Below are positions 1 to 6,746 of a stretch of 23,376 nucleotides of DNA, piece by piece. Origin of the DNA: CAINDR01 sp964495615 (lineage in GTDB: Bacteria > Patescibacteriota > Patescibacteriia > Patescibacteriales > UBA12465). The first letter of the stretch is position 1, and every line of letters starts with the position of its first letter. A program made the translations under genes and the position numbers. The notes under the pieces were generated by a model, which made no database searches, was not told the DNA's origin, and saw nothing but the letters and a program-made list of their open reading frames with translations. The stretch covers positions 1 to 23,376 of the forward strand of contig CAZBVX010000010.1 in assembly GCA_964495615.1 (NCBI GenBank), written 5' to 3'.

Positions 1-1664
1 TATTTTTTCTTTTTTAATTCTTTGCAAGTTTTTACAAAATCAACAAACAATGGATGCGGTGCTAGCGGGCGAGAAATGTATTCTGGGTGGAATTGAACAC
101 CAACAAAAAATGGATGATTAGTGATTTCAATCGCTTCGACAATCTTGCCATCCGGTGAAGTTCCGGCAACGGTCAAGCCTTTTTTTTCTAGCGCTTCGCG
201 ATATTCATTATTAAATTCGTAGCGATGACGATGGCGTTCGCTAACCACTTTCTCACCAGTAACTTTGGCATAAGCTTTGGCTAAGCGAGTGCCCGGCTTC
301 AAAGAACAAGGCCAGCCGCCCAAACGAATTGTGCCGCCATAACCTTTGGCCGCAATCAATTCTTTTTGATTTGGCATAATATGAATGACCGGATTTTTGG
401 TTTTTGGATTTATTTCTTCCGAGTTGGCATCTTTCAAGCCAAGAACATTGCGAGAATATTCCACTACTGCCATCTGCATACCGTAGCACAAACCGAGATA
501 TGGCACTTTCTTTTCGCGGCAATATTTGATGGCCTCAATTTTTCCTTCGCTGCCGCGGCTACCCCAACCTTGCGGAATAATTAAACCGTCTAATTTTTTA
601 AAAGTAGCGGCACTTTTTTCGCTGACATCTGCCGAAAGCCAATGCAAATTAACTTTGGTGCGATTTTTGGCACCAGCGTGGCGGATTGCTTCAATCACGG
701 AAACATAAGAATCAGTAAAACAGAAATCTCCACTAGCAAAATACTTACCGACAATTCCTACCTCAATCGTGTCTTTTGGATTTTTGATATCATCCACAAA
801 TTTTCGCCAAGCCACATTACCATCTTTCACTTTTGCTTTGAGGCCGAATTTTTTCAAAATATTTTCACCAAAATGATCCTTTTCAAAATTCAAAGGAATG
901 TCATAAATAGATTTGGCATCTGGAGCAGCAATCACATCATCCGGAGCAATGTTGCAATTGATGGCAATTTTTTCTTTGCGGGCGGAATCAATCGGCGCTT
1001 CACTGCGCGCCACCAAAAAGTCCGGCTGAATACCAGCCGATTGCAAATTGCGCACGGCATGCTGGGTCGGTTTGGTTTTCATTTCGCCAATCATTTGCGG
1101 TACTGGCATATAGGAAACAATCACAAACAACACATCTTTTGGGTGATATAATTTCATCACGCGAGCAGCTTCCAAAAATAACAAATTTTCATATTCGCCA
1201 ACCGTGCCGCCAATTTCCACAATCATAATTTCCGCTTTGGTTTTTTCGACTGCCGCTTCAATACGATTGCGAATTTCCTGTGGAATGTGCGGCACCACCT
1301 GCACGCACTTACCGCGATACTCCAAGTTTCTTTCTTTTTCAATGACCGTGCGATAAATTCGCCCCGTGGTCATATAGTTTTGCTTGTAGATATTTTTATT
1401 CAAAAAACGTTCATAGTTGCCAATATCTTGATCAGTTTCGTCACCATCTTCAGTCACAAAAACTTCCCCGTGTTCAACTGGATTCATGGTGCCAGCATCC
1501 ACATTGATGTATGGATCCATTTTGATGGCGCTCACTTTGTAGCCCTTATCTTGAAGAATCTCGCCAATTGAGGCGGTGGTGATTCCCTTTCCCACTCCGC
1601 TCATTACGCCGCCGACCACGAAAATGTATTTTGTGGACTTTTTCTTGGTTTTTTCTTTAATCAT
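1..1664 (-). CDS. pyrG: CTP synthase, C-terminal end cut by window edge
   Basis: Converts UTP to CTP using ATP and ammonia from glutamine, the last step of pyrimidine nucleotide synthesis in the cytoplasm. About 554 codons are visible with no stop before base 1, so only the last residues are missing. The N-terminal synthetase domain has a P-loop (GGVMSGVGKGITTAS, near residue 17) and the family block DPYINVDAGTMNPVEHGEVF. The C-terminal glutamine amidotransferase domain has the nucleophile Cys at about residue 393 (GLCYGMQ) and the His/Glu pair in VQFHPEY. The oxyanion-loop segment reads IPQGWGSRGSEGK, where most family members have VPGGFGxRGxEGK. The visible end is lysine-rich. It is transcribed away from the orphan gene at 1743, and the AT-rich gap (1665-1740) must hold its promoter. 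Identity is certain. Confidence 0.97.
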   Translation of the reverse strand, partial: MIKEKTKKKSTKYIFVVGGVMSGVGKGITTASIGEILQDKGYKVSAIKMDPYINVDAGTMNPVEHGEVFVTEDGDETDQDIGNYERFLNKNIYKQNYMTTGRIYRTVIEKERNLEYRGKCVQVVPHIPQEIRNRIEAAVEKTKAEIMIVEIGGTVGEYENLLFLEAARVMKLYHPKDVLFVIVSYMPVPQMIGEMKTKPTQHAVRNLQSAGIQPDFLVARSEAPIDSARKEKIAINCNIAPDDVIAAPDAKSIYDIPLNFEKDHFGENILKKFGLKAKVKDGNVAWRKFVDDIKNPKDTIEVGIVGKYFASGDFCFTDSYVSVIEAIRHAGAKNRTKVNLHWLSADVSEKSAATFKKLDGLIIPQGWGSRGSEGKIEAIKYCREKKVPYLGLCYGMQMAVVEYSRNVLGLKDANSEEINPKTKNPVIHIMPNQKELIAAKGYGGTIRLGGWPCSLKPGTRLAKAYAKVTGEKVVSERHRHRYEFNNEYREALEKKGLTVAGTSPDGKIVEAIEITNHPFFVGVQFHPEYISRPLAPHPLFVDFVKTCKELKKKK

Positions 1665-1671
1665 AAATCTA

Positions 1672-1700
1672 TTGACTTAAATTATATAATATGTTATAAT
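1672..1700 (+). promoter_or_regulatory. sigma70-type promoter with extended -10 for the orphan gene
   Basis: TTGACT (1672-1677), a 17-bp spacer, then TATAAT (1695-1700) preceded by TG in the extended -10 position (1692-1693). The decamer TATAATATGT occurs twice in tandem (1685-1694 and 1695-1704), giving a second TATAAT one helical turn upstream. The ATG at 1701 abuts the -10 box and so cannot be in the transcript, which rules it out as the start codon. Confidence 0.75.
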
Positions 1701-1742
1701 ATGTTTATAAATAATTTTTTCATTAACAAACAGGAGAGTGTC

Positions 1743-2006
1743 ATGTCAGAAATTACCATCAAAAAAACAGGAATTCAAAAAAACAAGCTAGTTATTTGTT
1801 TCGAAGGAGAAGAGTTCCGAACAATTGAAGAGTTAGCAGAATATATTGTCGAAAATTGTGACAATGTAGAAGAAAACTGCATCAAACTTTCAAATTCAGA
1901 ACCAACAATTTCTCAAGAACAATTTAAGAAACTCATGGTTTTGGTAAAAGATCTTCTAAGAGATTCCTTAAAGGAATATTATGAAGAAGTAACGAATTAT
2001 GATTAA
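1743..2006 (+). CDS. small acidic orphan protein, 87 aa
   Basis: I do not recognise this protein. It begins MSEITIKKTGIQ, has no signal peptide or membrane segment, is rich in Glu, Asn and Lys, and has two Cys (about residues 39 and 46, in VENCDNVEENC). The second half (SQEQFKKLMVLVKDLLRDSL) looks like an amphipathic helix. The start at 1743 is set by AGGAG at 1732-1736, six bases upstream. This is the clearest Shine-Dalgarno in the window, where most genes have none. It stands alone between divergent pyrG and the convergent protease operon, with its own promoter and a perfect terminator. That layout suggests strong independent expression, perhaps as a small regulatory or binding protein. The function is unknown and I see nothing that assigns it to a family. 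Confidence 0.72.
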   Translation: MSEITIKKTGIQKNKLVICFEGEEFRTIEELAEYIVENCDNVEENCIKLSNSEPTISQEQFKKLMVLVKDLLRDSLKEYYEEVTNYD

Positions 2007-2030
2007 GTCATAATAATTTTTAAAAATTTT

Positions 2031-2060
2031 AAAAAGAGGACAAAAAAATGTCCTCTTTTC
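2031..2060. terminator. bidirectional intrinsic terminator
   Basis: A perfect 11-bp stem, AAAAGAGGACA (2032-2042) with TGTCCTCTTTT (2049-2059), has a six-A loop and is followed on the plus strand by a T-rich run past 2070. It lies between the convergent ends of the orphan gene and the S41 protease gene. On the minus strand the stem is followed by TTTTT-type sequence, so it can serve both transcripts. Confidence 0.85.
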
Positions 2061-2064
2061 TTTT

Positions 2065-3312
2065 TTATTTCTTTTTTAACAAAACTTCAACTGCCTTTTT
2101 CAATTGCGGATCCAAATTCTTGTTGAAATCATCAATACTCAATTTTACTTCCACGGTCGGCGTAATGCCAGTGTCATTAATGGAGTTGCCGGCTGGAGTT
2201 AGCCATTTGGCAACCGTAACTTTGACACTTGAACCATCTGGTAGCTCACGAACCGTTTGAACACTTCCCTTGCCGAAAGTTTTTTCTCCGATGATGGTTC
2301 CTCTTTTCAAGTCAAGCATCGCACCGGAAACAATCTCAGAAGCAGAAGCACTGCCACCATTAACCAGAACTGCGGTTGGAATATTTTCTAAACGACCATT
2401 GCCGTTGGAAAGATAGTTTTTCAAGCTGCCGTCAGAAAATTGTTCAGTGACAATTCTGCCGGAAGAAACCCATTCACTAGCAACTGCAACCGCTGTGTCG
2501 AGATATCCGCCAGGATTGTTGCGCAAATCGAGAATCAAGCCTTTTGGTTTTTTTTCTTGAATCTGTTTGATGGCATCTTCGAAGAGAAGCAAGGTGTCAT
2601 CAGCAAAACTGGAAATTCTCAATACTGCCAAGCCATCTTTGCGAAATTCTATTTTGATGCTTTTAACGTTGATGACCTCTCTGGTAATTTCAAAAGTTTT
2701 GGCCTCAGTGAATCCGTCGCGCATGATTAATAATTTTACCTTGGTGCCTTTTGGTCCGCGAATCATGCGAACTGTGGCGTCAGTGGAAAGACCTTCGGTG
2801 GAAGTGCTGTTTACGGAAAGAATCTTGTCACCAGCTTTCAAACCAGCTTTTTGGGCTGGCATACCGTCTAAGGGAGCCACGATAGTGATGAAATTATTTT
2901 TCAGAGCCACTTCAGCGCCAATTCCTTCAAAAGTTCCTGCCATATCATCAACAAAAGCTTCGGTTTCCGTTGGATCCATAAAAACCGAATAAGGATCATC
3001 CATTGAGGAAACTAGACCGCGCAAAGAGCCATAAAACATTTTCTGTGCGTCCAGCTTGTCTTTATTGACAAAATCACGACTGAGAACCGACCAGACTTGG
3101 CCATAAAGAGAAAAATCAATATCTTCAAGTTTGGTTGTTGTCGCTTCGCTGGAAGAAGCAATTTTGCTTTCCGCACTATTCAAATAAACAAAATCTTGGC
3201 TGGCAAAACAAGTATTTTTTTGCACGCTCTTGCCAGAATAGAACCCGCCAAAAAAAGACAAAACAACAAAAGAAAAGACAACGATGACGGTGATTATTTT
3301 TCGATATTTCAT
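2065..3312 (-). CDS. S41 family C-terminal processing peptidase
   Basis: A Ser/Lys-dyad protease of the CtpA/Prc type, anchored to the outer face of the membrane, that trims or degrades exported proteins with exposed C-termini. From the chosen start (415 aa): an N-terminal membrane anchor at about 4-28, a PDZ domain at about 126-200 (GIGAEV, then GDKILSVN) that binds substrate C-termini, and the S41 catalytic domain. The nucleophile is the middle Ser of GGSASASEI (about 323) and the general base is the Lys of TFGKGSVQ (about 348), 25 residues apart as in the family. An in-frame start at 3357 would add 15 residues and overlap tsaC. The start at 3312 avoids that and puts the anchor at the N-terminus. 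It is the last gene of the minus-strand run before the terminator at 2031-2060, and ends LLKKK. Confidence 0.93.
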   Translation of the reverse strand: MKYRKIITVIVVFSFVVLSFFGGFYSGKSVQKNTCFASQDFVYLNSAESKIASSSEATTTKLEDIDFSLYGQVWSVLSRDFVNKDKLDAQKMFYGSLRGLVSSMDDPYSVFMDPTETEAFVDDMAGTFEGIGAEVALKNNFITIVAPLDGMPAQKAGLKAGDKILSVNSTSTEGLSTDATVRMIRGPKGTKVKLLIMRDGFTEAKTFEITREVINVKSIKIEFRKDGLAVLRISSFADDTLLLFEDAIKQIQEKKPKGLILDLRNNPGGYLDTAVAVASEWVSSGRIVTEQFSDGSLKNYLSNGNGRLENIPTAVLVNGGSASASEIVSGAMLDLKRGTIIGEKTFGKGSVQTVRELPDGSSVKVTVAKWLTPAGNSINDTGITPTVEVKLSIDDFNKNLDPQLKKAVEVLLKKK

Positions 3313-3323
3313 ATTTTCAAAAT

Positions 3324-3929
3324 TTATTTTCTTAAAATATTTTTTTTCTCTCCACACAAATCGACCAACATCGAAGCTTTGTTTTTTTTCGGACGGCCGC
3401 CGTCAATAATCAAATCCGGACGCTGACTGCGTTTTTGAAAAAAAATTGCGGCTTCGGACATTTCTGAAAAAACTTCTTCTTGATGAATATTGAAACTAGT
3501 TGACACTAAGGGACAAGCACTTAATCTTATTATTTTACGCAAAAAATCACTAGCTGGCAAACGAAGGCCGATTCCTCCAGTTTTGTTGATCAATTCTTTA
3601 GCCAAACCATCTCTTGCCGGCAAAATAACCGTCACTGATTTTTTTTCTCGTAAATTTTTCCAAGCTTGATTTTGCAGATTATTTAGGTGAACAAATTTTT
3701 TGGCTTGCGCCACTGAAGACACTAAAATCAAAAATGGTTTTTCTTTATCCAGAGGACGTCCTTTGATGGCGGCAATTTTTTTGATTGCTTCACTGGAAGT
3801 TGCCAAACAGCTTAAGCCATAGATGGTGTCAGTTGGCAAAGCAACAACTTTTTCTTTTTTCAAGCAAACAACAATTTCTTGCAAAATCTTTTTTTCTGGA
3901 TTCTTTGGATTAATTTTCTGGTATCTCAT
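3324..3929 (-). CDS. tsaC: L-threonylcarbamoyladenylate synthase (Sua5/YrdC family)
   Basis: Makes threonylcarbamoyl-AMP from threonine, bicarbonate and ATP, the first step of the t6A37 modification of ANN-decoding tRNAs. At 201 aa it has only the YrdC domain and no Sua5 C-terminal domain. Family marks are ALPTDTIYGLSC (about 34-45), the basic KGRP segment with downstream KPFLILV, and STSFN, which matches the usual STSAN. Its ATG overlaps the TGA of the upstream cvpA gene by four bases (ATGA), implying translational coupling. The gap to the protease gene is 11 bases. TsaB, TsaD and TsaE are not in the window. Confidence 0.93.
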   Translation of the reverse strand: MRYQKINPKNPEKKILQEIVVCLKKEKVVALPTDTIYGLSCLATSSEAIKKIAAIKGRPLDKEKPFLILVSSVAQAKKFVHLNNLQNQAWKNLREKKSVTVILPARDGLAKELINKTGGIGLRLPASDFLRKIIRLSACPLVSTSFNIHQEEVFSEMSEAAIFFQKRSQRPDLIIDGGRPKKNKASMLVDLCGEKKNILRK

Positions 3930-4441
3930 AAAATAGATTGCAAAGCCTTCAAGGCTTCCGGCAAAACCGGCATAATAACATCTACTGTTTTTAACAAATA
4001 AGGCGCAGCCTGGGAATTGATTAATTGATCACCGAACAAAGAACCGATAATTGTATAACGGGAAGAAACAAAAATAATCACTCCCAAGAATAAACTACCC
4101 TCCAAAAGCCCCAAGATTCCTCCCAATAAACGATTGATAAACTTGGTGAATGGAATAAAAGAAACCAAATTAAATAATTTCTCAATCCAAATAAAGACCC
4201 AATCGGTCACCTTGGCCGTCACGACAAAAACCACAATGAAGGCGATAATTTTGCCAATATTTTCATGACCGTTCATCAAATGTTTACCCCATTCAAAAAA
4301 GGTAAGATAAAAATGGCTAGCCACAAAAGCACCGAGAATCAAAGCAGCCAAGTTACCCAACAATCTAATTAAACCTTTTGATAAACCATGAAAAACAAAA
4401 GCGGCAACGATCAGAATTAAAACGATGTCAAAAATAGACAT
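3926..4441 (-). CDS. cvpA: CvpA family integral membrane protein
   Basis: A 171-residue inner-membrane protein of the CvpA/colicin V production family. About four hydrophobic segments are visible (roughly 5-24, 27-47, 64-84 and 103-128), with the early family feature of a short loop rich in Gly and Lys (HGLSKGLIRLLGNLAALILGA region) between segments one and two. Family members are linked to envelope homeostasis and toxin export, but the biochemical role is unsettled. It ends in TGA, overlapping the tsaC start. The 26-base gap to metG contains three copies of ATAAATTT in direct and inverted orientation and no Shine-Dalgarno. Confidence 0.85.
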   Translation of the reverse strand: MSIFDIVLILIVAAFVFHGLSKGLIRLLGNLAALILGAFVASHFYLTFFEWGKHLMNGHENIGKIIAFIVVFVVTAKVTDWVFIWIEKLFNLVSFIPFTKFINRLLGGILGLLEGSLFLGVIIFVSSRYTIIGSLFGDQLINSQAAPYLLKTVDVIMPVLPEALKALQSIL

Positions 4442-4467
4442 AAATTTATGATAAATTTCTTATAAAT

Positions 4468-5901
4468 TTAACCTAAACGCGGGAAAAGAGCTTCGCCTTT
4501 GACAATCTGAGGCATCTGAAATTGAGTAATAATTTTTTCGGCACTAGTTGGTAAAAATGGCTGCAATAAATAAGCAATAAACAAAATATCTTCGGCAATC
4601 GGTTGAAGAATATCGGCGACTTCTTTCTGGTCACTCAATTTCCAAGGAGTAGCGGCAGAAAGTTTTTCATTATCAATAGCAATCATCTGCCAAATTTTTT
4701 GCAAACTAGCACCGAAGCGATAGTGGTCAGCGCGATAATCGGCCAAAAATTTCCTAGCCTTTTCCGCCGCTTTTTTTGAATCAAGATTGGTGGCAATATT
4801 ATTTTTTTCCAGCATATTAGAAACGCGCGCCACCAAATTTCCCAAACCATTGGCCAGGTCGGCATTATATTTTTGCGCCAAACGTTCTTCGGAAAAATCA
4901 CCATCTTCAAACATCGGAATTTCCGTTAGCAAATAATAACGCACAGCGTCGGTGCCGAATTTTTCTACCAGTTCAAAAGGATCAACGGTATTACCAGAGC
5001 TTTTGCTAATTTTCTGACCATTAGCGGTCAAGAAGCCAAAAACCAAAACTTGTTCAGAAAATGGCAAACCAGCCGAAGTCAACATTGCCTGCCACATCGC
5101 TGATTGCTGGCGCAAATTGTCTTTGCCGCAAACTTGCACGCCTGGCCAAAAATTTTGAAAATTATTTTTATCTTCCGGCCAACCGAGAGTGGAAACATAA
5201 TTTGCCAAAGCATCAAACCAAACATACATCACTTGTGCTTCATCGCCTGGTACCGGAACTCCGTTCGGCATTTTGTTCGCCAAACGAGAAATGGAAAAAT
5301 CTTGCAAACCACCAGCAACAAAATTTCTAATTTCATTCAAACGATTGCTCGGCACGACAAAATCTGGACGATCTTGATAGAGCTTCAACAAAGCATCTTG
5401 GTATTTTGAAAAACGGAAAAAATAATTTTCTTCATTGATTAATTCAAGATTTTGGTTTGGATGGAGCGGACAATGATCATCGACTAATTCAGAATCAGTT
5501 TTTTCCATTTCACAACCAACGCAATATTTTACTTGATAAGTTTTTTTGTAAATGTCGCCATTAGCTTCACAACGACGCCAAAATTCTTGAGCGGCCTTGA
5601 TGTGATGTTCGTCAGAGGTCCGAATAAAATTAGTGAAGGACAAATTCAAAAGTTCTTTCAAAGAATGGAATTTGGCAGCATAAGGATCGCAAAAAGTGCG
5701 CGGATCCAAACCGGCAGCATCTGCTTTTTGAAAAATTTTCAAACCATGTTCATCAGTTCCAGTATTGAAAATAACTTCCTTTCCCAAACTGCGTTCGATT
5801 CTGGCAATCACATCTGCTTTGATGATTTCAGCAGCAAAACCAACGTGAGGATCAGAATTGGTGTAAGGCAAGGTAGTAGTAATATAAAAATTTTTGGACA
5901 T
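4468..5901 (-). CDS. metG: methionyl-tRNA synthetase
   Basis: Charges tRNA-Met with methionine in the cytoplasm. At 477 aa this is the short form, ending after the anticodon-binding helical domain without the C-terminal dimerisation/tRNA-binding OB domain of longer enzymes. The class I signatures are HVGF (19-22, HIGH motif) and KISKS (297-301, KMSKS motif). A zinc-knuckle insert is visible as YCVGC (127-130) and HCPLH (about 143-147). In the methionine pocket, GKDNLRQQSAMW has Gln where E. coli MetRS has the active-site His (KDIVYFH). I recall this variant from other CPR enzymes, so it is probably a lineage feature. It sits 11 bases after rsmI and 26 before cvpA in the same transcription unit. 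Confidence 0.97.
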   Translation of the reverse strand: MSKNFYITTTLPYTNSDPHVGFAAEIIKADVIARIERSLGKEVIFNTGTDEHGLKIFQKADAAGLDPRTFCDPYAAKFHSLKELLNLSFTNFIRTSDEHHIKAAQEFWRRCEANGDIYKKTYQVKYCVGCEMEKTDSELVDDHCPLHPNQNLELINEENYFFRFSKYQDALLKLYQDRPDFVVPSNRLNEIRNFVAGGLQDFSISRLANKMPNGVPVPGDEAQVMYVWFDALANYVSTLGWPEDKNNFQNFWPGVQVCGKDNLRQQSAMWQAMLTSAGLPFSEQVLVFGFLTANGQKISKSSGNTVDPFELVEKFGTDAVRYYLLTEIPMFEDGDFSEERLAQKYNADLANGLGNLVARVSNMLEKNNIATNLDSKKAAEKARKFLADYRADHYRFGASLQKIWQMIAIDNEKLSAATPWKLSDQKEVADILQPIAEDILFIAYLLQPFLPTSAEKIITQFQMPQIVKGEALFPRLG

Positions 5902-5912
5902 ATATAAATAAT

Positions 5913-6602
5913 TTATTTCTTCTTTTTTTCTTTTTTAATAATCACGACAAATTCTCCCTTGCCCATCACCTCGTCAGCTTCAAACAGAGCCAATAATTCT
6001 GTGGGTGAACCGTGATAAACGCTTTCAAATTTCTTCGTTAATTCACGGCAAATCGTGGTTTGAAAATTTTCCGGCAAGTTCATCAATTCTTTCAAAAGTT
6101 TAGTCACTCGATATTTTGATTCATAAACCACGACTGGATATTCACTGGCGGAAATTTGTTTCAACATTGTTTGTCTTCCTTTTTTGTTTGGTAAAAATCC
6201 CAGAAACAAAAATCTTTCGCAACCAATGCCAGCGATAGAAATTGCGGCCGCCAAAGCACTTGGTCCCGGGACTGATTCAATTTTCACTTCCTCACCGCAT
6301 TCTTGGCGCACCAGTTCAACTAAGGCCGAGCCAGGATCAGAAATACCAGGTGTGCCAGCGTCAGAAACCAAGGCCAAGATCTTCCCTTCTTTCAACCAAG
6401 AAATAATTTGACCAGTGCGGTTCAGACCGGAATGTTGGTGATAAGAAATAGTCGGAGTTTTTATTTCGTAGTGTACCAATAAGTTATGAGTGACACGAGT
6501 GTCTTCACACAAAACATAATCCGCTTCTTTTAGGACGCGGACCGCACGGAAGCTCAAATCTTCTAAGTTACCAATTGGCGTTCCAACAACAAATAAAGGC
6601 AT
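5913..6602 (-). CDS. rsmI: 16S rRNA (cytidine1402-2'-O)-methyltransferase
   Basis: SAM-dependent tetrapyrrole-methylase-fold enzyme that 2'-O-methylates C1402 of 16S rRNA in the decoding centre. Recognised from the start block VVGTPIGNLEDLSFRAV (about 5-21), CEDTRVTHNLL (about 33-43), the glycine-rich SDAGTPGISDPG (about 80-91) and VPGPSALAAA. At 229 aa it is shorter than the E. coli enzyme (286 aa), lacking most of the small C-terminal domain and ending in a lysine-rich tail (KKEKKKK). It is preceded by the 120-bp inverted-repeat element and followed 11 bases later by metG. No Shine-Dalgarno is visible. Confidence 0.95.
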   Translation of the reverse strand: MPLFVVGTPIGNLEDLSFRAVRVLKEADYVLCEDTRVTHNLLVHYEIKTPTISYHQHSGLNRTGQIISWLKEGKILALVSDAGTPGISDPGSALVELVRQECGEEVKIESVPGPSALAAAISIAGIGCERFLFLGFLPNKKGRQTMLKQISASEYPVVVYESKYRVTKLLKELMNLPENFQTTICRELTKKFESVYHGSPTELLALFEADEVMGKGEFVVIIKKEKKKK

Positions 6603-6626
6603 AAATAAATATAATCAGTATTTAAT

Positions 6627-6746
6627 CAGTTTTTAATTTGAGATGAAATGTGAGGAAGGAATCGGCATTGGAGCGAGCCGTATTGAAATACGGTGAGCAA
6701 ACAATGATGAGAGCCTGACGAAACAGTTCGCTCAAATTAAAAACTG
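6627..6746. repeat. 120-bp element with 16-bp perfect terminal inverted repeats
   Basis: CAGTTTTTAATTTGAG (6627-6642) is exactly inverted at 6731-6746. The centre holds a second perfect hairpin, CCGTAT-TGAA-ATACGG (6678-6693), and the arms between are imperfectly complementary (for example CATTG 6666-6670 with CAATG 6702-6706). The whole segment could fold into one long hairpin on either strand. It fills most of the gap between the 571-residue membrane protein gene, whose stop codon it touches, and rsmI. It has no ORF, no clear flanking duplication and no T-run after the stem, so it does not look like a plain terminator. Candidates are a MITE-like or REP-like dispersed element, or a structured RNA or mRNA-processing site. 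Confidence 0.75.

Noticed and set aside
642..1151. 169-residue open frame on the plus strand opposite pyrG
   Set aside because: It is antisense to conserved CTP synthase sequence, has no promoter or ribosome site, and its residues look like back-translated shadow.
3313..3357. 15-residue N-terminal extension of the S41 protease
   Set aside because: It would overlap tsaC and put charged residues ahead of the membrane anchor; the ATG at 3312 gives a normal anchor at the N-terminus.
6627..6746. Treating the 120-bp inverted-repeat element as an intrinsic terminator
   Set aside because: No T-run follows the outer stem on either strand and the span is far too long for a terminator hairpin.
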